A stretch of 64,000 bases of DNA from Kitasatospora albolonga (GCA_002082585.1 CP020563.1:6814001-6878000); one strand, 5' to 3'; positions 8,861-20,200 are shown, counted from the first letter of the stretch. Made by a program: numbers and translations. Notes: generated by a model not told the origin, from the sequence alone.

Positions 8861-10285
8861 CTAGCGCTGCTGGTGCAGGCCGCGCCCGGCCAGCGTCAGG
8901 AACGCCTCGCCGACCGCCTCGGAGAGCGTCGGATGCGGGTGGATGTGGTGGGCCACATCGCCCGCCTCCGCTTCCCAGCCCACCACGAGCTGGCTCTCCG
9001 CGACCATCTCCGAGACATGCGGCCCGACCAGATGGACGCCCAGCACCCGGCCCGCCCGCTCGGCCACCACCTTCACCAGGCCGCCCCGGCCGTGCACCAT
9101 GCCCTTGGCGACGGCGGTCAGCGGCAGGGAGTTCACGACCACATCGTGCCCGGCGTCCCGGGCCTGAGCCTCGGTCAGACCCACCGCCGCCGTCTGCGGC
9201 GAGGAGTACGTGACCCGGGGAACGGTGGCGTAGTCGACCGGAGGCGTCCGCAGCCCGGCCAACGTCTCCGCCACTAGCAGACCTTCGGCGAAGGACGCGT
9301 GGGCCAGGCCCAGGGAAGGCGGCGGCAACAGGTCGCCCACCACGTGGATGCCCGGCACCACCGTCTCCAGCCGCGCCCAGTCGGCAGGCGCCACATGGCC
9401 CCGTCCGTCCGTGGCCAGACCCGCCGCCGCGAGCCCCAGCCCCTCTGTCACCGGCTCCCTGCCCACCGCCACCAGCAGCCGCTCCGCCGCCACCGTGACG
9501 GTCTCGCCCCGGGCGGTCCGTACGACGGCCCGCACCCCGTCCTCCACGACCGCCGTCTCCAGCAGCCGGGCCCCCGTCTCCACCCGGATGCCGCGCTTCT
9601 TCAGCCCCCGCGTCAGATGGCGCGACACCTCCGCGTCCTCCAGGGGGACCAGCCGGTCGGCGGCCTCCACCAGGATCACGTCGGCCCCCATCGACCGGTG
9701 GAACGATGCGTACTCCACCCCGATCGCCCCGCCGCCGACCACCAGCACGGAGCCGGGCAGCCCCGGCGCGTACAGCGCGTCGTCGCTCGTCACCACCCGC
9801 AGCCCGTCCGCCACCACCCCCGGCAGCATCCGGGGCCGCGACCCGGTCGCCAGCACCACCCCCCGCCGGGCGACGACCTCCCCGTACCCGTCGATCCGGG
9901 CGGAACGCGGGCCCGTCAGCCCGGCGCTGCCGCGGACGACCCGCACCCCGGCCTGCGCGAGACGGCCTTCGACCCCCCGGTGGTTGCGGGTCACGATGTC
10001 GTTCCGGGTCGCCACCAGGGACGCCCAGTCCACCGATTCGAGCGACGCCTTCACGCCCCACCGCTCCCGGGCCTCCGCGATGCCGTCCACGAGTTCGGCC
10101 GCGTGGAGCATCGCCTTGCTCGGAACGCAGCCCCGGTGCAGACAGGTCCCCCCGACCAGGTCCCGTTCCGCGAGCACCACCTCCAACCCCAGGGCCGCCG
10201 CCCGCAGGGCCGCGGAGTATCCGCCCGTGCCACCGCCGATCACCAGTACGTCCGCCGTGTCGTTCTCCGTGTTCGTCCACGCCAT
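8861..10285 (-). CDS. lpdA: Dihydrolipoamide dehydrogenase (E3)
   Basis: A 474-residue flavoprotein disulfide reductase that reoxidises dihydrolipoamide in 2-oxoacid dehydrogenase or glycine-cleavage complexes. It has the FAD motif VLVIGGGTGGYSAALRAA, the redox-active disulfide GGTCLHRGCVPSK (Cys-x4-Cys), a second nucleotide-binding GGGAIGVEYASF and the C-terminal HPHPTLSEA with the catalytic His. I use ATG 10285 (MAWTNTEND), with GGAGG about 10 bases upstream; an in-frame ATG 60 bases earlier adds a non-conserved extension. No E1/E2 gene adjoins it. The divergent LysR gene may control it. Confidence 0.93.
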   Translation of the reverse strand: MAWTNTENDTADVLVIGGGTGGYSAALRAAALGLEVVLAERDLVGGTCLHRGCVPSKAMLHAAELVDGIAEARERWGVKASLESVDWASLVATRNDIVTRNHRGVEGRLAQAGVRVVRGSAGLTGPRSARIDGYGEVVARRGVVLATGSRPRMLPGVVADGLRVVTSDDALYAPGLPGSVLVVGGGAIGVEYASFHRSMGADVILVEAADRLVPLEDAEVSRHLTRGLKKRGIRVETGARLLETAVVEDGVRAVVRTARGETVTVAAERLLVAVGREPVTEGLGLAAAGLATDGRGHVAPADWARLETVVPGIHVVGDLLPPPSLGLAHASFAEGLLVAETLAGLRTPPVDYATVPRVTYSSPQTAAVGLTEAQARDAGHDVVVNSLPLTAVAKGMVHGRGGLVKVVAERAGRVLGVHLVGPHVSEMVAESQLVVGWEAEAGDVAHHIHPHPTLSEAVGEAFLTLAGRGLHQQR

Positions 10286-10326
10286 GGCTCCACCCTCCGC
10301 CCACCCGCCGCCATACGTCCAAGGCA

Positions 10327-10342
10327 GAATGTGAGTGGATTC
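10327..10342. promoter_or_regulatory. GAAT-N8-ATTC inverted repeat in the lpdA-lysR spacer
   Basis: An inverted repeat in the 157-bp divergent spacer, 42 bases upstream of lpdA and 101 upstream of the LysR GTG. That is a plausible site for the LysR protein, although the spacing is not the textbook T-N11-A form. Confidence 0.3.
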
Positions 10343-10396
10343 CATGCACGGTGTTTATGGGGGACGGGGCGTCAGGTTCCGCAGGAGGAACGGTCG

Positions 10397-10411
10397 ATGA
10401 CCCTGACCTGA
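10397..10411 (+). CDS. Mini-ORF MTLT upstream of lysR
   Basis: A four-codon ORF (ATG ACC CTG ACC TGA) with a strong Shine-Dalgarno AGGAGGAA 7-8 bases before its ATG. Its stop runs directly into the next ribosome site, AGGAGAGGAG. It is too small to be a protein. If real it would affect translation of the LysR mRNA. Low confidence. Confidence 0.25.
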   Translation: MTLT

Positions 10412-10428
10412 GGAGAGGAGCGGCCGAT

Positions 10429-10446
10429 ATGAGGAACAGCCGGTGA
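10429..10446 (+). CDS. Mini-ORF MRNSR coupled to lysR start
   Basis: A five-codon ORF preceded by AGGAGAGGAG (8-9 bases spacing). Its stop codon overlaps the LysR start as GTGA, so ribosomes finishing it could reinitiate on lysR. Only the arrangement supports it. Confidence 0.3.
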   Translation: MRNSR

Positions 10447-11414
10447 GCCTGCGTCAGATGGAGTACTTCGTCACTGTCGTCGAGGAGTCCTCCTTCACCC
10501 GGGCCGCCGAACGGCTCCACGTCACCCAGCCCGCCCTCTCCCACCAGATCAAGGCGCTGGAACGTGAGATCGGCGGCGAACTGCTGGAACGGCTGCCGCG
10601 CGGTGTCCTGCTCACTCCGATGGGCCGCGCCTTCCTCCCGCACGCCGAACGCTCCGTCCGCAGCGCCGCCCAGGCCCGCCGCGCGGCCCGCGCCGCCGCC
10701 GGAGCCGAGGGCGGCGAACTGCACATCGCCACCGTGCACTCGGTGGCCGTCGGCCTCCTCCCCGAGGTCTTCGCCCACTGGCGCCGGGCCCACCCGGGCG
10801 TCCGCCTCGTCCTCCACGAGTACGCCCGTACCGACGCCCTGGAGGACCAGGTCGAACGCGGCACCGCCGACCTCGCCCTCGGACCGGTCCCCGAACGCTG
10901 GAGCGGCCCCCTCATCCCGGTGGGGGAGGAGGAGATCGTGCTCGTCGTCCCGTTCGACGACCCGCTGGCCGGACGCTCCTCGGTCGGCCTCCACGAGCTC
11001 GCCGACCGCGCCTGGGTCCGGTGCGCCATGGAGCCCGTCGTCGAGGGCCGCCCGTTCCTCGACGGGGTCTGCGGCGTGGCGGGCTTCGAGCCCCGTACGG
11101 CGGTGTGGACCGAGCACACGTCCACGGCGATCCGGATGGCGGCGGCCGGGGTGGGCATCTCCACCGCCCCCGGCCACACCGTGCGCGGCGCGCTGGGCGA
11201 GGACTGCGCGGTCCTGAGCGTCGACCCGCCCTGGCTCCGGGCCCTCGCTGTCTTCTCCCGCGCCCCTCTGACCGGCGCGGCGGCGGCCTTCACCGAACTG
11301 CTCACCGCCCTCCCCGGCACCGGAATCCGGCCGTCCGGCCCTCCGCGCCCTCGCGCCCCCTCACCCGAACGGGCGTACGCCGACTGCGGTGGGCCCCCGG
11401 CGGTGGTCCGCTGA
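10443..11414 (+). CDS. LysR-family transcriptional regulator
   Basis: 323 residues. The N-terminal winged helix is clear (LRQMEYFVTVVEESSFTRAA, LHVTQPALSHQIKALE), followed by a periplasmic-binding-protein-like effector domain (~90-295, GELHIATVHSVAVGLLPEV). The GTG start at 10443 overlaps the stop of a five-codon ORF; a GAGGA lies 8 bases upstream inside that mini-ORF. It is divergent from lpdA and 49 bases upstream of the P450-like gene in the same direction, so either may be a target. The effector is unknown. Confidence 0.9.
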   Translation: MSLRQMEYFVTVVEESSFTRAAERLHVTQPALSHQIKALEREIGGELLERLPRGVLLTPMGRAFLPHAERSVRSAAQARRAARAAAGAEGGELHIATVHSVAVGLLPEVFAHWRRAHPGVRLVLHEYARTDALEDQVERGTADLALGPVPERWSGPLIPVGEEEIVLVVPFDDPLAGRSSVGLHELADRAWVRCAMEPVVEGRPFLDGVCGVAGFEPRTAVWTEHTSTAIRMAAAGVGISTAPGHTVRGALGEDCAVLSVDPPWLRALAVFSRAPLTGAAAAFTELLTALPGTGIRPSGPPRPRAPSPERAYADCGGPPAVVR

Positions 11415-11463
11415 GAGCAGGTGCGTCGACGGGCGACGCCACGACCGCAGGGGGCGACGAGGG

Positions 11464-12567
11464 ATGCCGGCCGACCGTTCAGAGGCCCTGCCCGCCGCCC
11501 GCCGCCCCCACCGGATCGCGGGCGGACAGCCGGGGCTGCTGGAACCCGGCGCCTCGACGGACCCGTACCGGCTGCGCCTCTACCGCGTCCTGCGCACCGA
11601 CTTCCCGCTCGCTTACGAACCCGGGCTCGGCGCCTGGCTGCTGAGCCGGTACGCGGATGTGGCCCTGGCCCTCACCGACCCCCGCTTCACCGGCTACCCG
11701 CGCGACGGGGCCCCGCGCGGCCCGGTCCCGGCCCCGCTGGGGCTCTGCCGGGGGAGCCTGGTCTGCACACCGCTCCCCGTCGGCGGAACGGCACCGGAGC
11801 CGGAGCCGGAGCCGGAGAGCGTGTTCCCGAGCACGGGAAGCACGCCCCCGGACCCGGGAAGCGCATCCCCGGCCACCTCCGCCGTCGAGCGCACCGCGTA
11901 CGTCCTGGCCCGCCGGATATCCGGGCGCGACCGGGCGGACCTGGTCGGTGAGTTCTGCCGTTGGCTGCCCGCCGGAGCCGGAGCCGGGGCCGACGTGGCA
12001 GGGGGCCTCGACCAGGGTGCCCGGCCCCGTCGCACCGGCCACCGGCTTCCCGGCGGCGGAGCCGACGACTGTGCCGGGACCACCGCCCTCCGCGAGAAGG
12101 CCCTCGCCTCCTTCCTCGCCAACGTGCTGGACGATCCCGACCTGGCGGCGGCCGCCGCAGCGGGCGGGGCCGGGGCGGGGATGCTGCTCGGCCGGGCCTG
12201 GACGGAGACGCTGCGCCGTGACCCGCCCGTCCAGATCATCCTGCGCCGCACCCGTACCGAGGTCCGCGTCAGCGGTGGCACGCTGCCCGCCGGGGCGCCC
12301 GTCGCCTGTCTCATCGGGGCGGCGGGGCGCGACCCGGCCCGGTTCGCCGCGCCCGACCGCTTCGACCCGCTGCGCGCCGACCAGGACCCCCTGATCACCG
12401 GCCCGGCCGGCTGCCCCGCCGCCCTGCTCGGCCGTAGGGAGGCCGAAGCCGGACTGAGGGCCCTGCTGGAGGCGATGCCCCGCATCCGCTGGGCCGACGG
12501 CTTCCGTCCGGCGTCCAGCGGGCTGCTCACCCGGGGGCCGAGGAGCCTCCTCGTACGGCCGTCCTGA
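11464..12567 (+). CDS. Degenerate cytochrome P450-like protein
   Basis: 367 residues with a recognisable but eroded P450 plan. The N-terminal WLLSRYADVALALTDPRFTGYP and the K-helix ETLRRDPPVQIILRRT (the ExxR motif as ETLR) are present. So are RDPARFAAPDRFDPLR and a heme-loop remnant GPAGCPAALLGRREAE, which keeps the Cys but lacks the usual FGxGxHxC context. The central B-C/F-G region is replaced by a Pro/Glu/Ser-rich stretch around residues 100-140, and the I-helix AG.(D/E)TT motif is only a trace (CAGTTALREKALASF). Catalysis is doubtful. The start ATG 11464 has GAGGG upstream; an in-frame upstream start exists. It is convergent with treY, 21 bases apart. Confidence 0.75.
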   Translation: MPADRSEALPAARRPHRIAGGQPGLLEPGASTDPYRLRLYRVLRTDFPLAYEPGLGAWLLSRYADVALALTDPRFTGYPRDGAPRGPVPAPLGLCRGSLVCTPLPVGGTAPEPEPEPESVFPSTGSTPPDPGSASPATSAVERTAYVLARRISGRDRADLVGEFCRWLPAGAGAGADVAGGLDQGARPRRTGHRLPGGGADDCAGTTALREKALASFLANVLDDPDLAAAAAAGGAGAGMLLGRAWTETLRRDPPVQIILRRTRTEVRVSGGTLPAGAPVACLIGAAGRDPARFAAPDRFDPLRADQDPLITGPAGCPAALLGRREAEAGLRALLEAMPRIRWADGFRPASSGLLTRGPRSLLVRPS

Positions 12568-12588
12568 GACGCCTCCCCGGCGCCTGCC

Positions 12589-14967
12589 TCACCCCCGTAC
12601 CCTCCGCAACAGCGCCACCGGCCGCTCCGCGAACAGCTCACCCGCCGCCACCGCGCCCCCCGTGAACTCCCGGCCCGGCGAAGGCTCCAGGACATCCCGC
12701 CACGGCCCCGCGTCCGGCAGCTCCACCACCGTGCCCCGCCAGCCCCCGTCCTCCGCGAGCCGCAGCGACAGCCGGGTCACCGCCACCGCCACCTCGCCCG
12801 ACCGGCAGAACGCCACCACATGCCCGGCCGCCGGGCCCCGGGCGCCCAGCGGTACGTACGTCCCCGACTCCCCGAACACCTCCGGCAGCTCCCGCCGCAG
12901 CCCCAGCGCCGCCGCCGTCACCACCTGCTTCTCCGACATCTCCCCCGGGCGCCGGAACGGGCTGCGGTTGTCCGGGTCGACCAGGGCCAGGTACTCGCTC
13001 TCCGTCCCCTGGTACAGGTCCGGCACCCCCGGCATCGTCAGCTGCACCAGCGCCGCCCCCAGCACATTGGCCCGGACCTGCGGAGCCAGCGACTCCGCGA
13101 AGGCGGTCACCAGCCTCCGGGCCGTACCGGAGCCGTTGCCCGGGCCCGCCGCCACGAAGTCCGTCACCGCTCGCTCGTACGCCGCGTCCGGCTCCGTCCA
13201 GCTGGTGAACAGCCCCGCCTCGCGCACCGCCTTCAGCAGCGCGGGCTCCAGCCGGGCGCCCAGCTCATCGGCGGGCAGGGGAGCGCAGCCGTAACCGGAC
13301 TGCCAGGACTGCCAGGCCAGCTGCGGGTCGGGCGCCGCGACGGGGGTGGCGCCCGTCAGCTCCGCCACCAGCGCCGCCCACCGCTCCGGACACTCCGACA
13401 GGACCGCGATCCTGGCCCGTACATCGGCGCTCCGCTTGGTGTCGTGCGTGGTCAGGACCGTCCCCGTGGCGGGCCAGTCCCGGGCGATGCGGGTGGCGAA
13501 GGCGTGGAACTCGTCCACCGTCACCGCGGGCCGCCCCGGGTCCCCGCCCACCTCCGTCGCGGAGACCAGCGGCACGTACCGGTAGAACGCGGTGTCCTCC
13601 ACCGACTTGGCGTGCAGCGCGGAGGCCGTCTGCGCGAACCGGGCGCAGAACGCCGCCCGCTCCTCCCCGTCGCCCAGCCGCCCGAGCGCCAGATCCCGTA
13701 CGGTGTCGACGGCGGCGGCCTCCTCCGGCACGGAGAACACCGCCTTCGCCTCCCGTACGGCGTCCTCCGGAAGGGTCTCCTCCGCGATCCGGGTCGGCGG
13801 TACGCCCGCCGTGACGTACGGCCGGTAGACCGGCACCCGTACCAGCAGCTCCCGGATCGCCGTCCGCAGCGCCCAGGGCGCGTGGTCGCGCAGGGCGGGG
13901 TCGGCGGCGCAGACGGAGGTGGCGAGCCGGGTGAGCCAGGCCGTCTCGGAGGCCAGTTCGTGCGTGGCCACCCGGTAGGCGGCCCGGCGGACGGTCGCCT
14001 TCCAGTAGCCGCCCCGGTCGCCGGGCGGGCCCGCGAACTCCCGGTAGCGGCCGAGCAGCTCCGCCGCCCCCGCCGGGTCCGTGAACAGCCCGTCGATCCG
14101 GTGCAGCGCGTCGTAGCCGGTCGTCCCGGCCACCGCCCAGCCGGGCGGGAGGTGCTCGTCTCCGGTGAGGATCTTCTCCACGACCGTCCACCGCCCGCCC
14201 GTGGCCTCGTTCAGCCGCCGCAGGTACGCCGCCGGGTCGGCGAGGCCGTCCGGGTGGTCGATGCGCAGCCCGTCCAGCACCCCGTCGCTGAGGAGTTCCA
14301 GGACCTTGCCGTGGGTGGCGTCGAAGACCTCGGGGTGCTCGACGCGGACCCCGATCAGCTCGGAGACGGTGAAGAAGCGGCGGTAGTTCAGCTCGGTGCG
14401 GGCCAGCCGCCACCAGGCGAGCCGGTAGTGCTGGGCGTCGAGCAGCTCGGGCAGCGGCAGCTCCGCCGTGCCCGCCCGCAGCGGGAACTCCTGCTCGCCG
14501 TAGCGCAGCACCTCCGCGTCGGCGTCCACGGTGAGCGCCTCCAGCTCGCCGCCGAGCGGACCGGCCAGCACCGGGAGCAGCACCTTGTCGCCGCCCGCCG
14601 CCCAGTCGATGTCGAACCAGCGGGCGTACGGGGAGGACCGGCCCTCGCGCAGCACCTCCCGGAGCTGCCGGTTGTACCGGGGCACGGCGGCCATGTGGTT
14701 GGGCACGATGTCCAGGACCAGCCCGAGCCCGTGCTCCCGGGCGGCGGCGGCGAGGCTCCGCAGCCCCTCCTCACCGCCCAGCTCCTGCCGTACGCGGCTG
14801 TGGTCGACCACGTCGTACCCGTGCCGGGAGCCGGGGACCGCCTCCAGGACGGGGGAGAGGTGCAGATGGGAGACGCCGAGCGCGGCCAGGTACGGCACCG
14901 CCTTCTCGGCCGCCGGGAAGGGGAAGTCGGGCTGGAGCTGAAGCCGGTACGTGGCGGTGGGCGTCAT
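12589..14967 (-). CDS. treY: Malto-oligosyltrehalose synthase
   Basis: TreY isomerises the reducing-end alpha-1,4 bond of maltodextrins to alpha,alpha-1,1, giving maltooligosyl-trehalose for TreZ. At 792 residues it has family length and the GH13 segments TATYRLQLQPDFPF, HLHLSPVLEAVPGSRHGYDVVD, LVLDIVPNHMA, DGLRIDHPDGLADP and TGYDALHRIDGLF. It lies 125 bases downstream of glgX on the same strand. That order (debranching, synthase, hydrolase) matches a pathway making trehalose from glycogen. Confidence 0.95.
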   Translation of the reverse strand: MTPTATYRLQLQPDFPFPAAEKAVPYLAALGVSHLHLSPVLEAVPGSRHGYDVVDHSRVRQELGGEEGLRSLAAAAREHGLGLVLDIVPNHMAAVPRYNRQLREVLREGRSSPYARWFDIDWAAGGDKVLLPVLAGPLGGELEALTVDADAEVLRYGEQEFPLRAGTAELPLPELLDAQHYRLAWWRLARTELNYRRFFTVSELIGVRVEHPEVFDATHGKVLELLSDGVLDGLRIDHPDGLADPAAYLRRLNEATGGRWTVVEKILTGDEHLPPGWAVAGTTGYDALHRIDGLFTDPAGAAELLGRYREFAGPPGDRGGYWKATVRRAAYRVATHELASETAWLTRLATSVCAADPALRDHAPWALRTAIRELLVRVPVYRPYVTAGVPPTRIAEETLPEDAVREAKAVFSVPEEAAAVDTVRDLALGRLGDGEERAAFCARFAQTASALHAKSVEDTAFYRYVPLVSATEVGGDPGRPAVTVDEFHAFATRIARDWPATGTVLTTHDTKRSADVRARIAVLSECPERWAALVAELTGATPVAAPDPQLAWQSWQSGYGCAPLPADELGARLEPALLKAVREAGLFTSWTEPDAAYERAVTDFVAAGPGNGSGTARRLVTAFAESLAPQVRANVLGAALVQLTMPGVPDLYQGTESEYLALVDPDNRSPFRRPGEMSEKQVVTAAALGLRRELPEVFGESGTYVPLGARGPAAGHVVAFCRSGEVAVAVTRLSLRLAEDGGWRGTVVELPDAGPWRDVLEPSPGREFTGGAVAAGELFAERPVALLRRVRG

Positions 14968-15092
14968 GGACTTCTACGTACCCCGCCCGGGGCGAACTGT
15001 GTCACCCCGGGCGGAACGCTCACCCTCGCCGGTCCTGCGCGCGTGCCCTCGGGCGGGGGCGTCAGGCAGGGGGGGGCGGATCATGCGGGGCG

Positions 15093-17237
<2,145 letters not shown>

Positions 17238-17644
17238 AGGCAGAACTCTTCCATTTCTGATCCGGGTGCGTCGGCCTTCCTCGGCCTGTTACCCCCTGAC
17301 GGTTACCCCCGAATACTCCACGAAAGGGGGGCGCCCACCTAGTACGCCGTGCGGTGCGGCCGGGTCCCGTCGCCCGTCTCCGGCCACACCGGTCAACTTC
17401 GGACACCCGGGTGCCGCCCCGGACGCGATTGCGGGCGCGGCACTCCGGCGGGCGTCCGGATCACGGCTTTCGCCGGGGTGCCCAATCACTATGAATCCGC
17501 TCACTCCACCCGATCTCGCCGCAAGGAACAGGCCGCCGCTCCACCGGAGTTGAGAAACCGGCCCGGCCATCGGGCTGCACCGCGTCCCGCTCCCGGAGTA
17601 CCCTTCCTTGATCGTTGGGTGGGGGAGTGGAAGGCGGTACGCGG
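17238..17644. other. Non-coding spacer between glgX and the HEPN gene, with direct repeats
   Basis: A divergent 407-bp spacer. On the minus strand, two copies of GGGGGTAAC (plus-strand 17288-17296 and 17302-17310, GTTACCCCC) lie 14 bases apart, 51-73 bases from the glgX start. They are candidates for a regulator or sigma-factor site. I see no convincing gene here. Confidence 0.4.
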
Positions 17645-18880
17645 GTGAGCTCGGGAGGGTTCGAGCTACCCCCAGGTGACGCAGGTCACGAGGGGGAACC
17701 GACCGATGCGCCGCCCGGGGCGGTGTCCCTGGCGCAGCCCATGGAGATCGGTGCCGAGCTGGAGTGGAGCGCCGAGGCGTGGAGCGAGGTGCGCACCCGC
17801 GCACAGCGGGCCGGGCGCGCCTATATCTGGCTGAATCTGGTCGAACAGCGGTTGCGTGCGGTGGTCGCCGCGGTGCTCCGGCCGATCTACGAGCCGGTGC
17901 ACGGCGACGACTGGGTGGTGGCCGCCGCCGGACCCGCCGGACAGGAGTGGGTGCAGCGCGCCGTCGCCGTACGCGAGGTCTCGCGCCGCAAGGGCTATCT
18001 GCTGGACCCGGCCGACGACAACGTCCTCAGCTTCCTCACCCTGCCGCAGCTGCGCGAGCTGATGGTCCAGCACTGGCCGTGCTTCGAGCCGTACTTCGAC
18101 GACCGCCGGGACGTCGAGCTGGCTCTCGACGAGCTGGAGGTGACCCGTAACGTCGTCTCCCGCAACCGCGCGCTGAACGAGGCGGTCCTCGCCCAGGCCG
18201 AGCGCGCCTCCGCCCGCCTCCTGGACATCCTCGGCAGCGGGGCGGGGGTGCCCTCCGCCGACCGGCTGCCGGTGGACGCGGTGGAGGAGCTGGTCGGCGA
18301 CCGGTACGCGGACGTGGTCTCCGTCCACCCCGACCGGGTCCGGCTCCAGCGCCAGCTGCCCGCCGAGGACCTGTTCGGCGGGGCGCGGCGGCTGGACGCC
18401 ATCGGCATAGGGCTCAACCTGCTCGTCCAGAACTTCTCCGGCCGCCGGCTCGTCCGGCTCGCCGAGTCGGGCTGCCGGGTCCGGCTGCTCTTCATCAACC
18501 CGGCCAGCAGCGCGGTGAAGCGCCGGGAACGGGAACTGGGCCTGAAGAAGGGCGAGCTGAGCCGCTCGGTGGAGATGAACATCCTCCACATGCGCCGGGT
18601 CCGCTCCAGGCTCCGCGACCCGGGCGCCTTCGAGATCCAGGTCTTCGACGAGACCCCGCGCTTCACCGCGTACCTGGTGGACGGCGACGGGGCGGACGCG
18701 GTGGGTGTCGTCCAGCCCTATCTGCGGCGCGCCCGGGGCATGGAGGCGCCGGTGCTGGTGCTGCGCGGCGGGGGGCGGCGCACGGTGGTGCGGGCGGGGC
18801 AGGACAGCGAGAGCGGCCTCTTCGAGACGTACCGCGAGGAGTTCGAGTCGGTGTGGACGGACTCGCGCCCGGTGTCGTAG
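17645..18880 (+). CDS. SAV2148-family HEPN-domain protein
   Basis: A 411-residue protein of a family conserved in Streptomyces and named for its HEPN-like domain; the biochemical role is unknown. Recognisable segments are the N-terminal SSGGFELPPGD, WSAEAWSEVRTRAQRAGRAY, the Arg-rich core VVSRNRALNEAVLAQAERASARLLD and a C-terminal DUF-like half with EMNILHMRRVRSRLRDP. No signal peptide or membrane segment. I prefer GTG 17645, with GAAGG 10 bases upstream; an upstream in-frame GTG (17615) would add ten Gly-rich residues. The DEDDh exonuclease gene follows in the same direction after 97 bases. Confidence 0.75.
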   Translation: MSSGGFELPPGDAGHEGEPTDAPPGAVSLAQPMEIGAELEWSAEAWSEVRTRAQRAGRAYIWLNLVEQRLRAVVAAVLRPIYEPVHGDDWVVAAAGPAGQEWVQRAVAVREVSRRKGYLLDPADDNVLSFLTLPQLRELMVQHWPCFEPYFDDRRDVELALDELEVTRNVVSRNRALNEAVLAQAERASARLLDILGSGAGVPSADRLPVDAVEELVGDRYADVVSVHPDRVRLQRQLPAEDLFGGARRLDAIGIGLNLLVQNFSGRRLVRLAESGCRVRLLFINPASSAVKRRERELGLKKGELSRSVEMNILHMRRVRSRLRDPGAFEIQVFDETPRFTAYLVDGDGADAVGVVQPYLRRARGMEAPVLVLRGGGRRTVVRAGQDSESGLFETYREEFESVWTDSRPVS

Positions 18881-18977
18881 GGCCCCGCGACTCGTCTCCG
18901 GTGTTGTCAGTGCCGCATGCGAAGGTGGTCATCACTCGGGGGAGAACACCACGGGGGACCACGAAGGAGGTATCGGG

Positions 18978-19691
18978 ATGAGCTGGCATCAGGGACCACT
19001 GGTCGGCTTCGACCTGGAGACGACGGGGACCGACGTCGAGAGCGACCGGATCGTCACCGCCGCGCTGGTCCGGCTGGAGCCGGACGGCACGGTCTCCGAG
19101 CAGCGGACCTGGCTGCTCGACCCGGGGGTGGCGATACCCGAGCAGGCCGCCGCGATCCACGGCATCGGCACCGACCACGCCCGCAGGCACGGCGCGCGGG
19201 CGGCCTCGGCCGTCGGGGAGATAGCCCACGCGGTCGCCGAGGTGCTGCGCTCGGGGGTGCCGCTGGTGGTGATGAACGCGCGCTACGACCTCTCGCTCCT
19301 GGACCGCGAGTGCGCGAGGTACGGCCTGGACTCCGTCGAGCAGCGGATCGGCGGTGTGCCCTCGCCCGTCATCGACCCCCTGGTGATCGACAAGCACGTC
19401 GACAAGTACCGCAAGGGCAAACGGGCGCTCCAGGCCCTGTGCGAGCACTACGGCGTGACGCTGTCCGACGCCCATGAGGCGAGCGCCGACGCGGTGGCGG
19501 CGGTCCGTGTGGTCCGGCTGATGGGCGAGCGCCACCGCCCGGTCAGCACCCTGCCCCCCACCGAGCTCCACGCCCTCCAGGTCCGCGCCGCCGCCGAACA
19601 GTCCGCCTCGCTCCAGGCGTACCTGCGCCGCACGGCCGACCCGGCCGCGGTGGTCGAGCCGGCCTGGCCGGTGATCCCGCGCAGGCGCTGA
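18978..19691 (+). CDS. DnaQ-like DEDDh 3'-5' exonuclease
   Basis: 237 residues. The exonuclease motifs are ExoI FDLETTGTD, ExoII VVMNARYDLSLLDRE (Asn-Ala-x-x-Asp) and ExoIII HEASADAVAAVRV (His and Asp of DEDDh). This fits a cytoplasmic proofreading or RNA-processing exonuclease of the DnaQ/RNase T group, separate from the polymerase III subunit. ATG 18978 follows a strong AAGGAGG. No polymerase gene is near. The C-terminal ~45 residues are a variable helical tail. Confidence 0.9.
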   Translation: MSWHQGPLVGFDLETTGTDVESDRIVTAALVRLEPDGTVSEQRTWLLDPGVAIPEQAAAIHGIGTDHARRHGARAASAVGEIAHAVAEVLRSGVPLVVMNARYDLSLLDRECARYGLDSVEQRIGGVPSPVIDPLVIDKHVDKYRKGKRALQALCEHYGVTLSDAHEASADAVAAVRVVRLMGERHRPVSTLPPTELHALQVRAAAEQSASLQAYLRRTADPAAVVEPAWPVIPRRR

Positions 19692-19754
19692 CCGCGCGTG
19701 CGGAGACCGCACCGACGAGGACCGCGCGGACGGTACGTGCCCGGAGAGGGAGGG

Positions 19755-20108
19755 TCAGTTCGCGGCGGGGGACGCCGTGTCGTCGGCCTTGATGTCGAAG
19801 TTGATCCGCTCGTCCTCGACCGAGGTGACGGTGACCGTCACACCGAGGGTGCTGCCGTCGTCCGCCGTCAGCGTGCAGCGCGTGGTGGTGCCGACCTTCC
19901 CGACGAGGTCCTCGGGGCAGGTGATGTCCGGCTTCGGCTGGTTCGTGGTGGCCGCGAGCTTTTCGGAGACCGTCGTGGCGAGCTTGTCCGACGACAGCTT
20001 CGGTTCCGTGTTTCCGATGCTGACCGACCCCGAACAGCCGACGAGCAGCGCCCCGGCGGCCACCGCCGACAGGCTCCAGGTCACTGCGGTCGAGCGGGCC
20101 ATGGGCAT
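19755..20108 (-). CDS. DUF4333 lipoprotein
   Basis: 117 residues with a lipoprotein signal (AVAAGALLVGCSGS, lipobox Cys at about residue 26), then a DUF4333-type domain with a conserved Cys pair (ITCPEDLVGKVG and TTRCTLTADDG). It is anchored outside the membrane; function unknown. ATG 20108 has AAGGGAG 5 bases upstream. It is the last gene of a minus-strand run that starts with the WXG-like proteins, so it may be an accessory of that system. Confidence 0.85.
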   Translation of the reverse strand: MPMARSTAVTWSLSAVAAGALLVGCSGSVSIGNTEPKLSSDKLATTVSEKLAATTNQPKPDITCPEDLVGKVGTTTRCTLTADDGSTLGVTVTVTSVEDERINFDIKADDTASPAAN

Positions 20109-20200
20109 GAGAACTCCCTTGCGAAGGATGCGAGACGGTCGGCGGGAAGCATACGGGGCACGGTGGCGCCGGTAGGTCGCCGGAGGGGGCGACGGACTGC

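Noticed and set aside
6168..11177. A 1669-codon minus-strand ORF
   Set aside because: It runs antisense through PhoX, FHA, lpdA and LysR genes and is Gly/Arg-rich nonsense; caused by GC3 bias.
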